Positions 1 to 10,611 of a DNA stretch of 58,252 nucleotides are shown in pieces. The DNA lies in contig JARIAS010000063.1 in NCBI GenBank assembly GCA_029257745.1, positions 1 to 58,252 of the forward strand. Reading direction: 5' to 3'. This DNA is from Candidatus Cryptobacteroides sp. (GTDB lineage: Bacteria > Bacteroidota > Bacteroidia > Bacteroidales > UBA932). A program made the translations under genes and the position numbers. How positions within the stretch are numbered: the first letter of the stretch is position 1; the number at the start of each line of letters is the position of its first letter. Under the pieces are notes generated by a model. It did not search any database, was not told the DNA's origin, and saw nothing but the letters and a program-made list of their open reading frames with translations.

Positions 1-441
1 CCTATAGTACCAGGAGAGGAAAACCAAATAGATAAATATTGGATAAGCTATTATTATAAAACAGTTAAAACTGTTTATGACCCCTGTCCAGCTGGCTATG
101 TAATACCAAATGCAGGTTTTACAATGGCTCATTATTCTGATTACTTCTTTATGAACATTGGTGTAGGTTATATATCAAAGGATGATGGTAAATATTATGG
201 AAATGTTTCAAATAACGATGTGGACAGATTGGGAGAAGGTACTGCTTGGACATCATCTATAATATGTGGACCTAATGACCCAACAACGTGGGAATATGAA
301 GGTACTACAATTGTTCCTAAAAGATATTATAAAGAAACAGGTGACCCAAAGCCTACAAATGAGGTTACTCATAGGCTAAAATATCTCACCTTTGGTTTTA
401 TTGTTATGCCTGCTTTAGATGGTGCTGATAATTATAAATAA
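1..441 (+). CDS. C-terminal part of a Bacteroidetes fimbrillin/FISUMP-like surface protein (5' truncated by window edge)
   Basis: Frame 1 is open from base 1 to TAA at 441, upstream of the listed ATG at 124. It contains the 'YDPCPAGYVIP' motif typical of Bacteroidetes surface/fimbrillin-like proteins. Confidence 0.6.
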   Translation, partial: PIVPGEENQIDKYWISYYYKTVKTVYDPCPAGYVIPNAGFTMAHYSDYFFMNIGVGYISKDDGKYYGNVSNNDVDRLGEGTAWTSSIICGPNDPTTWEYEGTTIVPKRYYKETGDPKPTNEVTHRLKYLTFGFIVMPALDGADNYK

Positions 442-487
442 GGTAATATTAGAGTTCTTTAAATAGAGCTAATTAAATATACAATGA

Positions 488-522
488 GAACATCAAAAGT
501 TTAATAAATACTTTTGATGTTC
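488..522 (+). terminator. Rho-independent terminator
   Basis: Perfect 13-bp inverted repeat gaacatcaaaagt...acttttgatgttc followed by ttttat, downstream of the first CDS. Confidence 0.75.
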
Positions 523-640
523 TTTTATCATTTGATAAACTATGTCTTAAGTGTACCTATAAAATGATCTTCTGTGTGTTTTTAATATAGGATAAGCAGT
601 TGTGCTTTATATTTATGAGAAGAAAGTAAATATTAAAAGT

Positions 641-667
641 AAAAGCTCGGTATTATACCGAGCTTTT
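641..667 (-). terminator. Rho-independent terminator downstream of yebC (could act in both directions)
   Basis: Perfect 12-bp arms aaaagctcggta / taccgagctttt with a 3-nt loop. Confidence 0.7.
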
Positions 668-748
668 ATTAATATTAAAATAGCTTAGAAATAAGCTTAT
701 ATTATTGTATAGTAACTTAAGCCTTGCTGTACTTATATTGAATAAGTA

Positions 749-1495
749 CTAAAGCATATTATTATACACATTTGTTACATCTTCATCTTCCTCAAGAAGA
801 TTTGTGAGTTTGTCCAATTGAACACGTTGTTCATCAGTAACCTCTTTGAGATCTACATTAGGTAGCCAATCAAACTTACCAGAGATTAACTCTAATTGAT
901 TATCTTCTATATATTTCTGCACATCTCCATATGCCTCAAAAGAACCATAAAGAACTATCTCATTGCTTATGTCCCCATTCTCATTCTCAACTTCTTCAGA
1001 AAAGACTTCATCAATTCCTAAATCAATTAGTTCAAGTTCAAGTTCTTCGATATTTATAGGACTTTCAGCATTATCTTTTATACGAAAAACACATTTATGG
1101 TCAAACATAAAGCTGACGCTACCACTTGTTCCTAGAGAACCACCACATTTTGCAAAATAGCTTCTAACATTTGCAACTGTACGCATATTGTTATCAGTTG
1201 CAGTCTCAACTAAAAAGGCTATACCATTGGGACCATAACCTTCAAACATAACCTCTTTATAGTCACCTGCATTCTTTTCTGTTGCTCTTTTGATAGCACG
1301 TTCTACATTCTCCTTAGGCATACTCTCATTTCTTGCCTCTGCTATCAATGCTCTTAAACGAGGGTTACCAACAACATCAGAACCTCCTTGTTTAACAGCC
1401 ATGGTGATTTCTTTTCCCAATTTAGTGAAGATTCGAGCCATATGACCCCACCTCTTCATCTTTCTTTCCTTCCTAAATTCAAAAGCTCTTCCCAT
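749..1495 (-). CDS. yebC: YebC/PmpR family transcriptional regulatory protein
   Basis: MGRAFEFRKERKMKRWGHMARIFTKLGKEI...NPRLRALIAEARNESMPKENVERAIKRATEK...YEGYGPNG-type motifs. Confidence 0.93.
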   Translation of the reverse strand: MGRAFEFRKERKMKRWGHMARIFTKLGKEITMAVKQGGSDVVGNPRLRALIAEARNESMPKENVERAIKRATEKNAGDYKEVMFEGYGPNGIAFLVETATDNNMRTVANVRSYFAKCGGSLGTSGSVSFMFDHKCVFRIKDNAESPINIEELELELIDLGIDEVFSEEVENENGDISNEIVLYGSFEAYGDVQKYIEDNQLELISGKFDWLPNVDLKEVTDEQRVQLDKLTNLLEEDEDVTNVYNNML

Positions 1496-1506
1496 CGTCT
1501 ATTATT

Positions 1507-2193
1507 TTATTTAGATTGATATTTAAGTCTTGCTATATACTTGTCAATTGTGTATCCTTCTTTAGAGTTTGGATATTCTTCTTTAATTCTATTATATAGC
1601 TCTAATGCCTTAGCATTATCACCAAGTTTTTCAAGTACAATAGCCTCATTAAGAAGGTATTCTGCAGCGAAATCATTATCTACAAGTTCTGCAGCTTTTT
1701 TATAATATGATACAGCTTCTTTATAGTTTTCTAGTCCACAAAAAGCATCTGCAAGGCTTGAAAGAGCCCTTGCTTGAAGTATAGGCTCTGAACCTGAATA
1801 TTTCTTAAGGTATTTAACAGCTTCTTCATAATTTGCAAGTTTAAGTTCGCAAAGACCTGCATATAGGTATATTGATTCAGGTGCATAAGAAGAATATTCC
1901 TCGATAAGCTCCTTAAAGCCAAGGTTATTGCCATCTCCATTTAGTGCTGCATCATAATTTTCTGCACGGAATTGTGCTTCTGCAGGGAACATTGCCTTTA
2001 AGGCCTCTCCCTTACGAGGATTTGCGTAAAATTTGAAAAAAGCGACAACTAAAAGACCTGCTACAACAGCTACTGCTAAAATTGTCCAAATAATTTTTTT
2101 GTTTTCCTCAAAAAAGTTCTCAATTGAAGATACCTTTTCTTCAAGTAGTTCTTGTTGTATCTTCTCCTCTTTGTTCAATTTGTTCTTTGTCAT
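1507..2193 (-). CDS. Membrane-anchored tetratricopeptide repeat protein
   Basis: One N-terminal TM segment (IIWTILAVAVVAGLLVVAFF) followed by TPR-like repeats (YEEAVKYLKKY..., YKEAVSYYKKAAEL..., AKALELYNRI). Confidence 0.85.
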   Translation of the reverse strand: MTKNKLNKEEKIQQELLEEKVSSIENFFEENKKIIWTILAVAVVAGLLVVAFFKFYANPRKGEALKAMFPAEAQFRAENYDAALNGDGNNLGFKELIEEYSSYAPESIYLYAGLCELKLANYEEAVKYLKKYSGSEPILQARALSSLADAFCGLENYKEAVSYYKKAAELVDNDFAAEYLLNEAIVLEKLGDNAKALELYNRIKEEYPNSKEGYTIDKYIARLKYQSK

Positions 2194-2234
2194 ATTTTAT
2201 AATATTTATTTCAAAATAAAACCTATAAGGTTTG

Positions 2235-2242
2235 CAAAGATA
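2235..2242 (-). promoter_or_regulatory. Bacteroidetes -7 box (TATCTTTG on minus strand) for the TPR gene
   Basis: caaagata on plus strand, 42 nt upstream of the minus-strand start. Confidence 0.55.
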
Positions 2243-2277
2243 ATAAAAAGTATAATAACTAATATATATTTTTACCT

Positions 2278-2285
2278 TATCTTTG
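2278..2285 (+). promoter_or_regulatory. Bacteroidetes -7 box TATCTTTG for the GH95 gene
   Basis: TATCTTTG about 40 nt upstream of ATG 2326, matching the TAnnTTTG consensus. Confidence 0.6.
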
Positions 2286-2325
2286 TACAACTTTTTATGT
2301 AGATAATTTATATCATAACTAAAAC

Positions 2326-4761
2326 ATGAAGTTGAAATATATTATAAACGGTATTGTATTCATATCAATTCTTCTTTTATTTTCTTTCTCCTTATTTGAT
2401 AATAAAGAGGAGCAGAATCTAGAATTATGGTATAAGTCCCCAGCAAAGCAGTGGATAGAGACTTTGCCACTAGGAAATGGTAGAATAGGAATGATGCCTG
2501 ATGGAGGGGTGAACAAAGAACTTATAGTCTTAAATGATATAACAATGTGGTCAGGGAGTAAGGATACTCTTGATAATGTGCCACTTAACTCTTCAGAGTA
2601 TTTAACAAGGATAAGGTCATATTTGCTTGAAGCTAAGAATATTGAGGCTCAAAAATTAATGGCAAAATTTATTAAAACTAAGGGCTTAGGACCTAATTAT
2701 GGTAGGGGAAATAATGCCCCCTTCGGTTCTTTTCAACTCTTGGGAAACTTGGATATAAAATATTTATACTCAGATAATAATAGCGAGTTTGAGCAATATA
2801 AAAGGAGCTTGTCATTAAACAATGCTGTTGCTCGTACTAGTTTTGTGAAATCTAAGATAAATTATAAAAGGGAGTATTTTTCTTCTATGGAAGATGATAT
2901 AATGTGTGTACATTTATCATCAGATAAGAGTCATGCTATATCATTAGAATTGCATTTATCTAGACCAGAAAGAGCAAATGTTTCAGTAGAATCAAATGCA
3001 CTTATAATGCAGGGGCAGTTGAATGATGGTTATGATGGGAATAAAGGTATAAAATATTATACTAGATTGGAGCTTAAGAATAAAGGCGGTAATATAGAAT
3101 GCACTGATACTTCTATAAAAGTGATAGCTGCAAATGTGTTGGATATTTATATTTCCTCGTCTACTGATATGCTAGATAGTAATTATAGGCAAACAGTTGA
3201 TAATAGAATAATTAATGCTAAAAAATATTCTTATAAAAGATTGAAGGATAGACATATCAAAGCTTATCAGAAGAAATTTAATCGTGTCAGTTTGAATTTA
3301 GGGCCTCAAAATAATACTATCCCAACAGATAAGAGGTTATTGGCATTTAGTGAAAAGGATGATCCTAGTTTTGCTGCACTATATTTTCAATATGGAAGAT
3401 ATCTAATGATAAGTGGAACAAATGAAAGAACAATCCCTTTGAATTTGCAAGGAATGTGGGCAAATAGTGTACAGGTACCGTGGAATGGAGATTATCATGT
3501 TAATATTAATTTGCAAATGAATTATTGGCCATCTGAGGTCTGTAATCTTTCATCGCTTAATTTGCCCTTGATTGAATTTATTAAATCTCTTGAGGCTTCT
3601 GGTAAGAAAACAGCACAAAATTTTTATAATGCAAAAGGTTGGTTGGCACATATACAGACAAATCCATGGCAATATACAGCACCAGGTCTTGACGTGTCTT
3701 GGGGTGCAACAACAACAGGAGGTGCCTGGCTCTGTTCTCATTTATGGGAGCATTATCTTTTTACACAAGATAAAGAATACCTTAAGAGTATTTATCCCAC
3801 ACTTGTAGGTGCTGCAGAATTTTTTCTTAGTACCATGATAGAGGAGCCTAAACATCATTATTTAGTTACATCGCCTTCAGCTTCTCCCGAAAATTCTTTT
3901 TATCAAAATGGAAGTACTACTCCTATTTATATTTGTATGGGACCTAGTATTGATATACAGATTATTAGAGATTTATTCTCAAATATATTGAGTGCAGCAA
4001 ATATCCTTGGTATAGAGGATAATACAACGACGGAAATAAAGAGAGCTTTATCAAAACTTCCTCCTATACAAATAGGTGCTAAGGGTAATATACAAGAATG
4101 GTTGGAGGATTATGAAGAGGTAGATCCTCATCATAGGCATGTTTCTCAATTGTATGCCTTATATCCATCTAATCAAATAAGTGTGAATAGTACTCCACAA
4201 TTGGCTAAAGCAGCTAAAGTAACTCTTAATAGACGAGGAGATGAGGGTACAGGCTGGTCCAGAGCTTGGAAAATTAATTTTTGGGCAAGACTGCATGAAG
4301 GCAATAGAGCATATAAATTGCTAAGAAGCTTATTACAACCTACTTATGATACTAATAATACAATCCTTAAAGGAGGTGGTACATATCCTAATCTCTTGTG
4401 TGCACATCCTCCGTTTCAAATAGATGGAAATTTTGGAGGAACAGCAGGTATAGCAGAGATGCTTGTACAGAGTCAAGATGGTTATATAGAGCTACTACCT
4501 GCCATACCTGATTCTTGGAAAAAGGGAGATTTTAGAGGTCTTTGTGTTAGAGGTGGTGCTGAGTTATCCATATCTTGGAATAATGGCATTATTGACAGTG
4601 TGGAACTAAAGGCACTATGTGATAATACTTTTAAAATTAAGTTAGCTAATAATATAAAAGCCTTTGTATGTAAAGGGCAAGAACTATATGCAGAAAAGGG
4701 AATCGTGAGTATAAAATTAGATAAAGGTAAAAGCATAAAGCTTACAACAGTATTAGATTAG
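2326..4761 (+). CDS. Glycoside hydrolase family 95 (alpha-L-fucosidase-like), exported
   Basis: N-terminal hydrophobic signal, then LWYKSPAKQWIETLPLGNGRIGMMPDGGV..., NLQGMWANS, WNGDYHVNINLQMNYWPSEVCNL, HRHVSQLYALYPSNQIS, QIDGNFGGTAGIAEML: GH95 motifs. Confidence 0.9.
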   Translation: MKLKYIINGIVFISILLLFSFSLFDNKEEQNLELWYKSPAKQWIETLPLGNGRIGMMPDGGVNKELIVLNDITMWSGSKDTLDNVPLNSSEYLTRIRSYLLEAKNIEAQKLMAKFIKTKGLGPNYGRGNNAPFGSFQLLGNLDIKYLYSDNNSEFEQYKRSLSLNNAVARTSFVKSKINYKREYFSSMEDDIMCVHLSSDKSHAISLELHLSRPERANVSVESNALIMQGQLNDGYDGNKGIKYYTRLELKNKGGNIECTDTSIKVIAANVLDIYISSSTDMLDSNYRQTVDNRIINAKKYSYKRLKDRHIKAYQKKFNRVSLNLGPQNNTIPTDKRLLAFSEKDDPSFAALYFQYGRYLMISGTNERTIPLNLQGMWANSVQVPWNGDYHVNINLQMNYWPSEVCNLSSLNLPLIEFIKSLEASGKKTAQNFYNAKGWLAHIQTNPWQYTAPGLDVSWGATTTGGAWLCSHLWEHYLFTQDKEYLKSIYPTLVGAAEFFLSTMIEEPKHHYLVTSPSASPENSFYQNGSTTPIYICMGPSIDIQIIRDLFSNILSAANILGIEDNTTTEIKRALSKLPPIQIGAKGNIQEWLEDYEEVDPHHRHVSQLYALYPSNQISVNSTPQLAKAAKVTLNRRGDEGTGWSRAWKINFWARLHEGNRAYKLLRSLLQPTYDTNNTILKGGGTYPNLLCAHPPFQIDGNFGGTAGIAEMLVQSQDGYIELLPAIPDSWKKGDFRGLCVRGGAELSISWNNGIIDSVELKALCDNTFKIKLANNIKAFVCKGQELYAEKGIVSIKLDKGKSIKLTTVLD

Positions 4762-4825
4762 TTATAAATACAGAAAATATTTAAAATTTATTAGCATTAA
4801 TATAGACTTATTCATATCAAGTTTC

Positions 4826-4833
4826 TATATTTG
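4826..4833 (+). promoter_or_regulatory. Probable -7 box TATATTTG for speA-like gene
   Basis: TATATTTG matches TAnnTTTG, about 63 nt upstream of ATG 4896. Confidence 0.45.
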
Positions 4834-4895
4834 CAAACCAATTTGAGGGGGAGCCTCTGAAAGTTAAAATTAATTAAAATTATATTAAGAAGAGA

Positions 4896-6317
4896 ATGAA
4901 GAATAAGTACATTGACTTAGTTGGTCAAACTTTTGATTTTCCACAGGATGAGTTCCAAGTGAAAGATGGTATTTTATATGTAAATGACATTAATATGATG
5001 GATATCATAAAGGAACATGGAACGCCTTTAAAAATAACATATCTTCCTAAAATATCATCTCAGATACAGAGGGCAAAGAGAATGTTTAGGAATGCAATGT
5101 CAAAAGTTAGTTATGATGGAGAATATCATTATTGCTATTGTACAAAAAGTTCTCAATTTGAATTTGTCTTGGAAGAAGCTTTAAAAAACAATATACATAT
5201 AGAGACTTCTTCGGCTTATGATTTAGACCTTATTAAAGCATTGTATGATAAGGGATTAGTAGATAAAAAGCTAATTATTATTTGCAATGGCTTTAAACGT
5301 CCTCAATATATAAGCAATATGGCAAATTTCTTAAAAGATGGCTGGAATAATCTTATCCCTGTACTAGATAATAAAAATGAATTGGAAGACCTGGACGAGT
5401 TATGTGATGTACCTTGTAATCTTGGTATCAGGATTGCTGCAGAAGAGGAGCCTTCATTTGATTTTTATACATCAAGACTAGGTATTAGGTACAGTGATAT
5501 CATACCTTTTTATAAAAATGGTATAAGTAAAAATCCTAAATTTAAGCTCAAAATGTTACATTTCTTTATAAATACAGGTATAAGGGATACCTCATATTAT
5601 TGGAATGAACTTTCACGTTGCTTGAATTTGTACTGCGACCTTAAACAGATTTGTCCAGAGCTTGATTCCTTAAATATAGGAGGTGGTTTGCCAATAAAGA
5701 CATCATTAGCAATGGCTTTTGATTATAAATATATGATAGATGAGATTGTCTATCAAGTTAAAACAGTCTGTGATTCTCACAATGTGGCTGTTCCTGATAT
5801 TTATACAGAATTTGGAACATTTACAGTAGGAGAGTGTGGCTCTACAATATTTAAGGTATTAGATGTAAAGCAGCAGAATGATAGGGAGTGTTGGTATATG
5901 GTTGATAATTCTTTCATGACAACTATGCCTGATACATGGGGTTTAAATCAGCGTTTTATATTATTCCCTATAAATAAGTGGAATGACGAATATCATAGAG
6001 TCTTTCTTGGAGGCTTGACCTGTGATAGCAAGGACTATTATAATTCTGAAGCACACGCAAATGCTATTTTCTTGCCAAGAATGAAAAATAGAAGAGAGCC
6101 TTTATATATAGGTTTCTTCCATACAGGGGCATATCAAGAGGCTATTTCTGGCTATGGTGGGGTGAAACATTGTTTACAGCCATCTCCTAAGCATATTATT
6201 ATAAACAGGGATAGTGAGGGCAAGGTGTATTCTAAGGTATTTGCTGAAGAACAGACTTATGATTCTATGTTAAAAACCTTAGGTTATTATACTAATGAAG
6301 AGAGTTCTAAGCAATAA
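4896..6317 (+). CDS. speA: PLP-dependent arginine decarboxylase (Bacteroidetes-type, alanine-racemase fold)
   Basis: YHYCYCTKSSQFEFVLEEALKN..IHIETSSAYD, LNIGGGLPIK, YTEFGTFTVGECG, GFFHTGAYQEAISGYGGVKHCLQPSP. Confidence 0.78.
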   Translation: MKNKYIDLVGQTFDFPQDEFQVKDGILYVNDINMMDIIKEHGTPLKITYLPKISSQIQRAKRMFRNAMSKVSYDGEYHYCYCTKSSQFEFVLEEALKNNIHIETSSAYDLDLIKALYDKGLVDKKLIIICNGFKRPQYISNMANFLKDGWNNLIPVLDNKNELEDLDELCDVPCNLGIRIAAEEEPSFDFYTSRLGIRYSDIIPFYKNGISKNPKFKLKMLHFFINTGIRDTSYYWNELSRCLNLYCDLKQICPELDSLNIGGGLPIKTSLAMAFDYKYMIDEIVYQVKTVCDSHNVAVPDIYTEFGTFTVGECGSTIFKVLDVKQQNDRECWYMVDNSFMTTMPDTWGLNQRFILFPINKWNDEYHRVFLGGLTCDSKDYYNSEAHANAIFLPRMKNRREPLYIGFFHTGAYQEAISGYGGVKHCLQPSPKHIIINRDSEGKVYSKVFAEEQTYDSMLKTLGYYTNEESSKQ

Positions 6318-7038
6318 AGAAATCAAGCTTATAAGATCTTTATCCCAAAAGAAGTACAGAAAGGAATACGGTCTTTTTGTCGTAGAGGGAGAAAAGATGC
6401 TTGAGGAAGCTAGGAAATCAAATTTTCAGATTGTAGATATTTTCAGTTTGACAGATATAGGTGAGGCAAGTATGAAGAAAATTTCTTCATACACGACTGT
6501 CCCACCTTGTCTTGCTGTTATAAAGTCTAAAGATATTGATAATAAGTCTATTAGTAAATTAAAAGAGGAACTTATTAGTCCTAAACATAAGCTGTCTAAT
6601 TATTTAGTATTGGATAATATTAGTGATCCTGGAAATTTGGGTACTATCATAAGGCTAGCTGATTGGTTTGGGGTACAAGCTATTATATGTAGCGAGAATA
6701 CTGTGGATATATACAACTCTAAGACTATACAGGCTAGTATGGGTTCTGTATTTAGAGTAGATGTATACTACACTAATCTACATTCTCTGTTTACTGATAT
6801 AGCAGATAAATGTGAACTTATTGGTACAGTACTAGATGGAGAAAGTTTATACGAGAGTAAATATTCATCTGATAAATCAAGAATTATAGTCATAGGTAAT
6901 GAAAGTAAGGGCATATCTTCAGCTTTAAAGAGTTTAATAAATAAGTTTGTTACTATACCTAAATCGCCTGATTCTCAGTGTGAGTCATTAAATGCTGCAA
7001 TTGCCACCTCTATTGTTTTGTCAGAACTTTCACGTTAA
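6295..7038 (+). CDS. TrmH/SpoU-family RNA methyltransferase
   Basis: SpoU signatures: LDNISDPGNLGTIIRLADWFG, IVIGNESKGIS, SLNAAIATSIVLSEL. Overlaps the upstream gene by 23 nt. Confidence 0.9.
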   Translation: MKRVLSNKEIKLIRSLSQKKYRKEYGLFVVEGEKMLEEARKSNFQIVDIFSLTDIGEASMKKISSYTTVPPCLAVIKSKDIDNKSISKLKEELISPKHKLSNYLVLDNISDPGNLGTIIRLADWFGVQAIICSENTVDIYNSKTIQASMGSVFRVDVYYTNLHSLFTDIADKCELIGTVLDGESLYESKYSSDKSRIIVIGNESKGISSALKSLINKFVTIPKSPDSQCESLNAAIATSIVLSELSR

Positions 7039-7084
7039 TTATAGATTGTATTCATTCAAATTTTATTAAGATGTAATAAAATTA

Positions 7085-7092
7085 TATCTTTG
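7085..7092 (+). promoter_or_regulatory. -7 box TATCTTTG for BamA/TamA-like gene
   Basis: TATCTTTG 17 nt upstream of ATG 7109. Confidence 0.55.
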
Positions 7093-7108
7093 TATAAGAT
7101 TTTATTAT

Positions 7109-9109
7109 ATGAATAAGGTATTATATTTCATAAGTCTTTTTTTTCTATTTATTGTATATTCGTGCAGTACAGAGAGTCGTATAATTATACAAGGCAAAAA
7201 AAAATCCTATGATGTAGATGAATTAGAGAAGTATATAGATAATAATCAGAAAGATATAAATATTACAATAGATAATATTAAAGAGCATTTAAGGTATGAT
7301 GGTTATTATAATGCTAAAGTTGATACTCAATATGATAGAGGTCTTAATTATATAGTAAACTTAGGTAAACGCTATAAGATAGGCAGGCTTAAACACGAAA
7401 TCTTAGAAGATGATAAACTCAATAAAGATATAAATGATTATATAAATAATAGCCCAATTAGTAAAGGTTCTTATTTATCTGAAAAGTTATTAAAATCTGA
7501 AAGTCAGAACATTATGTCTTATATGAGAAATGTAGGCTATTATGATTTTAATGAGAGTTTATCACAGTTTATTGCAGATACTTTAGCTGCTAATGCTAAT
7601 GAAATTCCTCTGATATATAGAATTAAAAATAATACAAAAGACGATGGTAGTGAGCAAAATATTGATTTGCATAAGTATCATATAAATAAGGTATATATAA
7701 AGATTCCTAAGGATTTTAATTTTAGTATTGATAAATTGAGGAATATTAATCTAATAAAGTCTGATAGCTTATATAATGAAAATCTTGTAAATGAGACTTA
7801 TAGAAGGTTTACAGAATTATCTATTTTTAATTCTGTAAATATACAGTTTTCTAAGATTGATACAAGTCTATTGAATTGTAATATAGAGATATTACCATCT
7901 AATGCACAAGGAGTTAAAGTCGATTTAGAAGGGACGCTTAACTTAAATAATATATATGGTATAGCACCCGGTCTTACTTATTATCATAAGAATCTTTTTA
8001 ATGGAGGAGAGTATTTTAACTTTTCAGTAAATTCTAATTTTCAATTTAAAAGGGCAAAGAGTATAACAAAAGAGCTGTCTTTTTCAACAGGCTTAAGTAT
8101 ACCAATTTTTAGTAAGTATAAGTTTTTGAAAGATTTTGATTTTAGTTTTGCATATAATTATCAAAATAGACCTGAATATACTAGAAATATTATATCATTT
8201 TCTGGAGGAATTAACGGACGATATAAACTTTTTAATTATAATTTGTATTTAGTTCAGTTAAATATTGTTAAATTAAGTCAGATAAATGAGATGTTTCAAA
8301 ACTCTCTAAAGAGTAATCCATTTATTACCAATGCTTTTAATAATCATTTTCATTTAGGAACAGGCTTGAATATAGTTTTATCTAATAATTATAATCTTAA
8401 AGAAAAAAAGTCTTTTTATTATTATACTCTACAAGTTAATAGTGCAGGTGCTGCTTTGAGCATGCTTAATCCAATATTAAAAACAAATGATAAAAATGAA
8501 AGATTGATATGGGGAAAGATACCTTATGCTCAATATCTTAGGCTTGAAACAAGTATTAGTGAAACTCATTTCCTGTCTAGTTCGGAGTCTCTTGCTTACA
8601 GGGCCTTATTTGGTATTGGTTATGCTTATGGCAATTCTAAGTCATTGCCATTTGAACAGCATTTTTATGGTGGTGGTGCTAATAGTTTAAGAGCTTGGCA
8701 GGTTCGTTCAGTAGGGCCAGGTATTGCTAAAATGGATAGTTCTTTCGTTCTTCCAAATCAAACTGGAGATATAAAGATGGAAGCCAATCTTGAGTATCGT
8801 TTTAAATTAAAAGAATGGGGACCTGTAATCTGGGAAGCTGCATTTTTCTTAGATGCTGGAAATGTGTGGACTTATAATGATAAGTCCAGTGATATTATTA
8901 GACCTGGTCAATTACGTTTTGCAACTTTTTTAGAGAGTATAGCCTTTAACTGGGGAATAGGATCAAGATTTAAATGGAATTCATTGATATTTAGAATTGA
9001 TTTTGGATTTAAACTACATGATCCAGCTAAGGCAGAAGGTGACAGATGGAGCTTGGGCATGAATCCAGGAGATTGGGCAGCACAAATTGCCTTAGGCTAT
9101 CCTTTCTAA
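7109..9109 (+). CDS. BamA/TamA-family outer membrane protein (surface antigen/Omp85), lipoprotein-like N-terminus
   Basis: Signal with Cys (LFIVYSCSTES), POTRA-like region, C-terminal barrel with EQHFYGGGANSLRAWQVRSVGPG and the terminal pattern AAQIALGYPF. Confidence 0.85.
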   Translation: MNKVLYFISLFFLFIVYSCSTESRIIIQGKKKSYDVDELEKYIDNNQKDINITIDNIKEHLRYDGYYNAKVDTQYDRGLNYIVNLGKRYKIGRLKHEILEDDKLNKDINDYINNSPISKGSYLSEKLLKSESQNIMSYMRNVGYYDFNESLSQFIADTLAANANEIPLIYRIKNNTKDDGSEQNIDLHKYHINKVYIKIPKDFNFSIDKLRNINLIKSDSLYNENLVNETYRRFTELSIFNSVNIQFSKIDTSLLNCNIEILPSNAQGVKVDLEGTLNLNNIYGIAPGLTYYHKNLFNGGEYFNFSVNSNFQFKRAKSITKELSFSTGLSIPIFSKYKFLKDFDFSFAYNYQNRPEYTRNIISFSGGINGRYKLFNYNLYLVQLNIVKLSQINEMFQNSLKSNPFITNAFNNHFHLGTGLNIVLSNNYNLKEKKSFYYYTLQVNSAGAALSMLNPILKTNDKNERLIWGKIPYAQYLRLETSISETHFLSSSESLAYRALFGIGYAYGNSKSLPFEQHFYGGGANSLRAWQVRSVGPGIAKMDSSFVLPNQTGDIKMEANLEYRFKLKEWGPVIWEAAFFLDAGNVWTYNDKSSDIIRPGQLRFATFLESIAFNWGIGSRFKWNSLIFRIDFGFKLHDPAKAEGDRWSLGMNPGDWAAQIALGYPF

Positions 9110-10407
9110 AAATCATATTTATCTTTCCAGCAATCTTTTAAATATTCTTTTAGCCCATTTTCTATTCTATTGTTACTTGCTTTGTAGAAACTCTTTGAAG
9201 ATAGCTCTTGGGGCATAAATTCTTGATTAATAAAGTGATTCTCATAATTGTGTGAGTACTTATAATTCTTACCATAATCTAGGCTGGACATAAGGGGAGT
9301 GTTGGCATTTCTTAGATCCAAAGGTATAGGATGATTAGGACTATTCTTTACAAAGTCAAGAGCTTCATTAATAGCAAGATAAGCAGAGTTGCTTTTTACA
9401 CTTGATGCGAGATATATTGTAGCTTCGGCAAGTGGAATACGTGCCTCAGGCATGCCTATTTTTTCTACAATATCAAAACAGGCGTTAGCAATCAACAAAG
9501 CATTGGGATTGGCTAAACCTATGTCTTCTGATGCAGATATACAAAGGCGTCTAGCAATAAATTTTACATCTTCTCCTGCATTTAACATTCTTGCTAGATA
9601 ATATATGGCAGCATTGGGATCAGAACCCCTAATACTCTTTATAAATGCAGAAATTGTATCATAATGAGTGTCACTTTTCTTATCATATGTAAGTATGTTT
9701 TCTTGAATACAGTTCTTAACTAATAAATTGTCAATTATAATCTCTTCTTTGTCCCAATTACTTTGTATAATAAGTTCTAGTATATTTAGGAATTTTCGTG
9801 CATCGCCATTTGCATAATTTAATATAGTCTGGCTTTCTCTTAATTTGATTGCTTTATTATGTAATATTTCATCCTTTTCTATACTACGTTTGAAGAGTTC
9901 TAATAAGTCATCATTACTTAGAGCCTTAAGTGTATATACTTGACATCTTGATAATAATGGTTTAATTATCTCATAAGATGGGTTTTCTGTTGTTGCAGCA
10001 ATTAGGGTAATAGTGCCGTCTTCAACAATTGATAAAAGGGAATCTTGTTGGGATTTAGAAAATCTATGTATTTCATCAATAAAAAGAATAGGGCTTTTAG
10101 AACCTTGTCCAAATATGGATTTCCTTTTATTTTCTATCTCTGAAATAATATCCCTAAGCTCTTTAACACCTGAACTAATGGCACTCAATGTGTAAAAATC
10201 CCTATCAAGTTTTTCTGCAATAATTCTGGCAAGGCTGGTTTTACCTACTCCTGCAGGTCCCCATAATATAAATGAGCTTATATTGTTATTAATAAGCATC
10301 TTATATAGTATTGCATCTGGGGCTAATAAGTGTTTTTGTCCTATATATTCGTCAATATTTTTAGGACGCATTCTTTCTGCTAGGGGAGCAAGCGGACTAG
10401 TATACAT
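9106..10407 (-). CDS. rarA: Replication-associated recombination protein A (RarA/MgsA AAA+ ATPase)
   Basis: PLAERMRPKNIDEYIGQKHLL, WGPAGVGKTSLARIIAE, LFIDEIHRFSKSQQDSLLSIVEDGTITLIAATTENPSYE. Confidence 0.95.
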   Translation of the reverse strand: MYTSPLAPLAERMRPKNIDEYIGQKHLLAPDAILYKMLINNNISSFILWGPAGVGKTSLARIIAEKLDRDFYTLSAISSGVKELRDIISEIENKRKSIFGQGSKSPILFIDEIHRFSKSQQDSLLSIVEDGTITLIAATTENPSYEIIKPLLSRCQVYTLKALSNDDLLELFKRSIEKDEILHNKAIKLRESQTILNYANGDARKFLNILELIIQSNWDKEEIIIDNLLVKNCIQENILTYDKKSDTHYDTISAFIKSIRGSDPNAAIYYLARMLNAGEDVKFIARRLCISASEDIGLANPNALLIANACFDIVEKIGMPEARIPLAEATIYLASSVKSNSAYLAINEALDFVKNSPNHPIPLDLRNANTPLMSSLDYGKNYKYSHNYENHFINQEFMPQELSSKSFYKASNNRIENGLKEYLKDCWKDKYDF

Positions 10408-10515
10408 AATCTAAATCTTTTCAGAAAACATATACAAAAATAGTAAAAAAGAGATAGAATCCTTCAAAAGAACTATTTTAGCAATGCTTTTTTAAACTAT
10501 TTGTAATAAAATATG

Positions 10516-10523
10516 TATCTTTG
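10516..10523 (+). promoter_or_regulatory. -7 box TATCTTTG for the fimbrillin / IdeS-like gene pair
   Basis: TATCTTTG upstream of the likely ATG 10612. Confidence 0.5.
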
Positions 10524-10611
10524 TAAGATTGCAATAAAATTAAACTGATTGTCTAATGTGTTTCTTTTATTTGAAGAATATGCAGAAAGGGCAGTCTTAT
10601 TTTGTATAATT

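Noticed and set aside
963-1160. Listed plus-strand ORF (65 aa, Ser-rich) inside yebC
   Set aside because: Antisense to a clear yebC gene with low-complexity sequence; typical spurious ORF. The same logic applies to other short ORFs nested in rho, rarA, GH95, pepD, rlmD, CaCA, mscS and V-ATPase genes.
4845-4857. GAGG-gggag-CCTC hairpin in the 5' leader of the arginine decarboxylase gene as a riboswitch
   Set aside because: Only a 4-bp stem and no known riboswitch core recognised.
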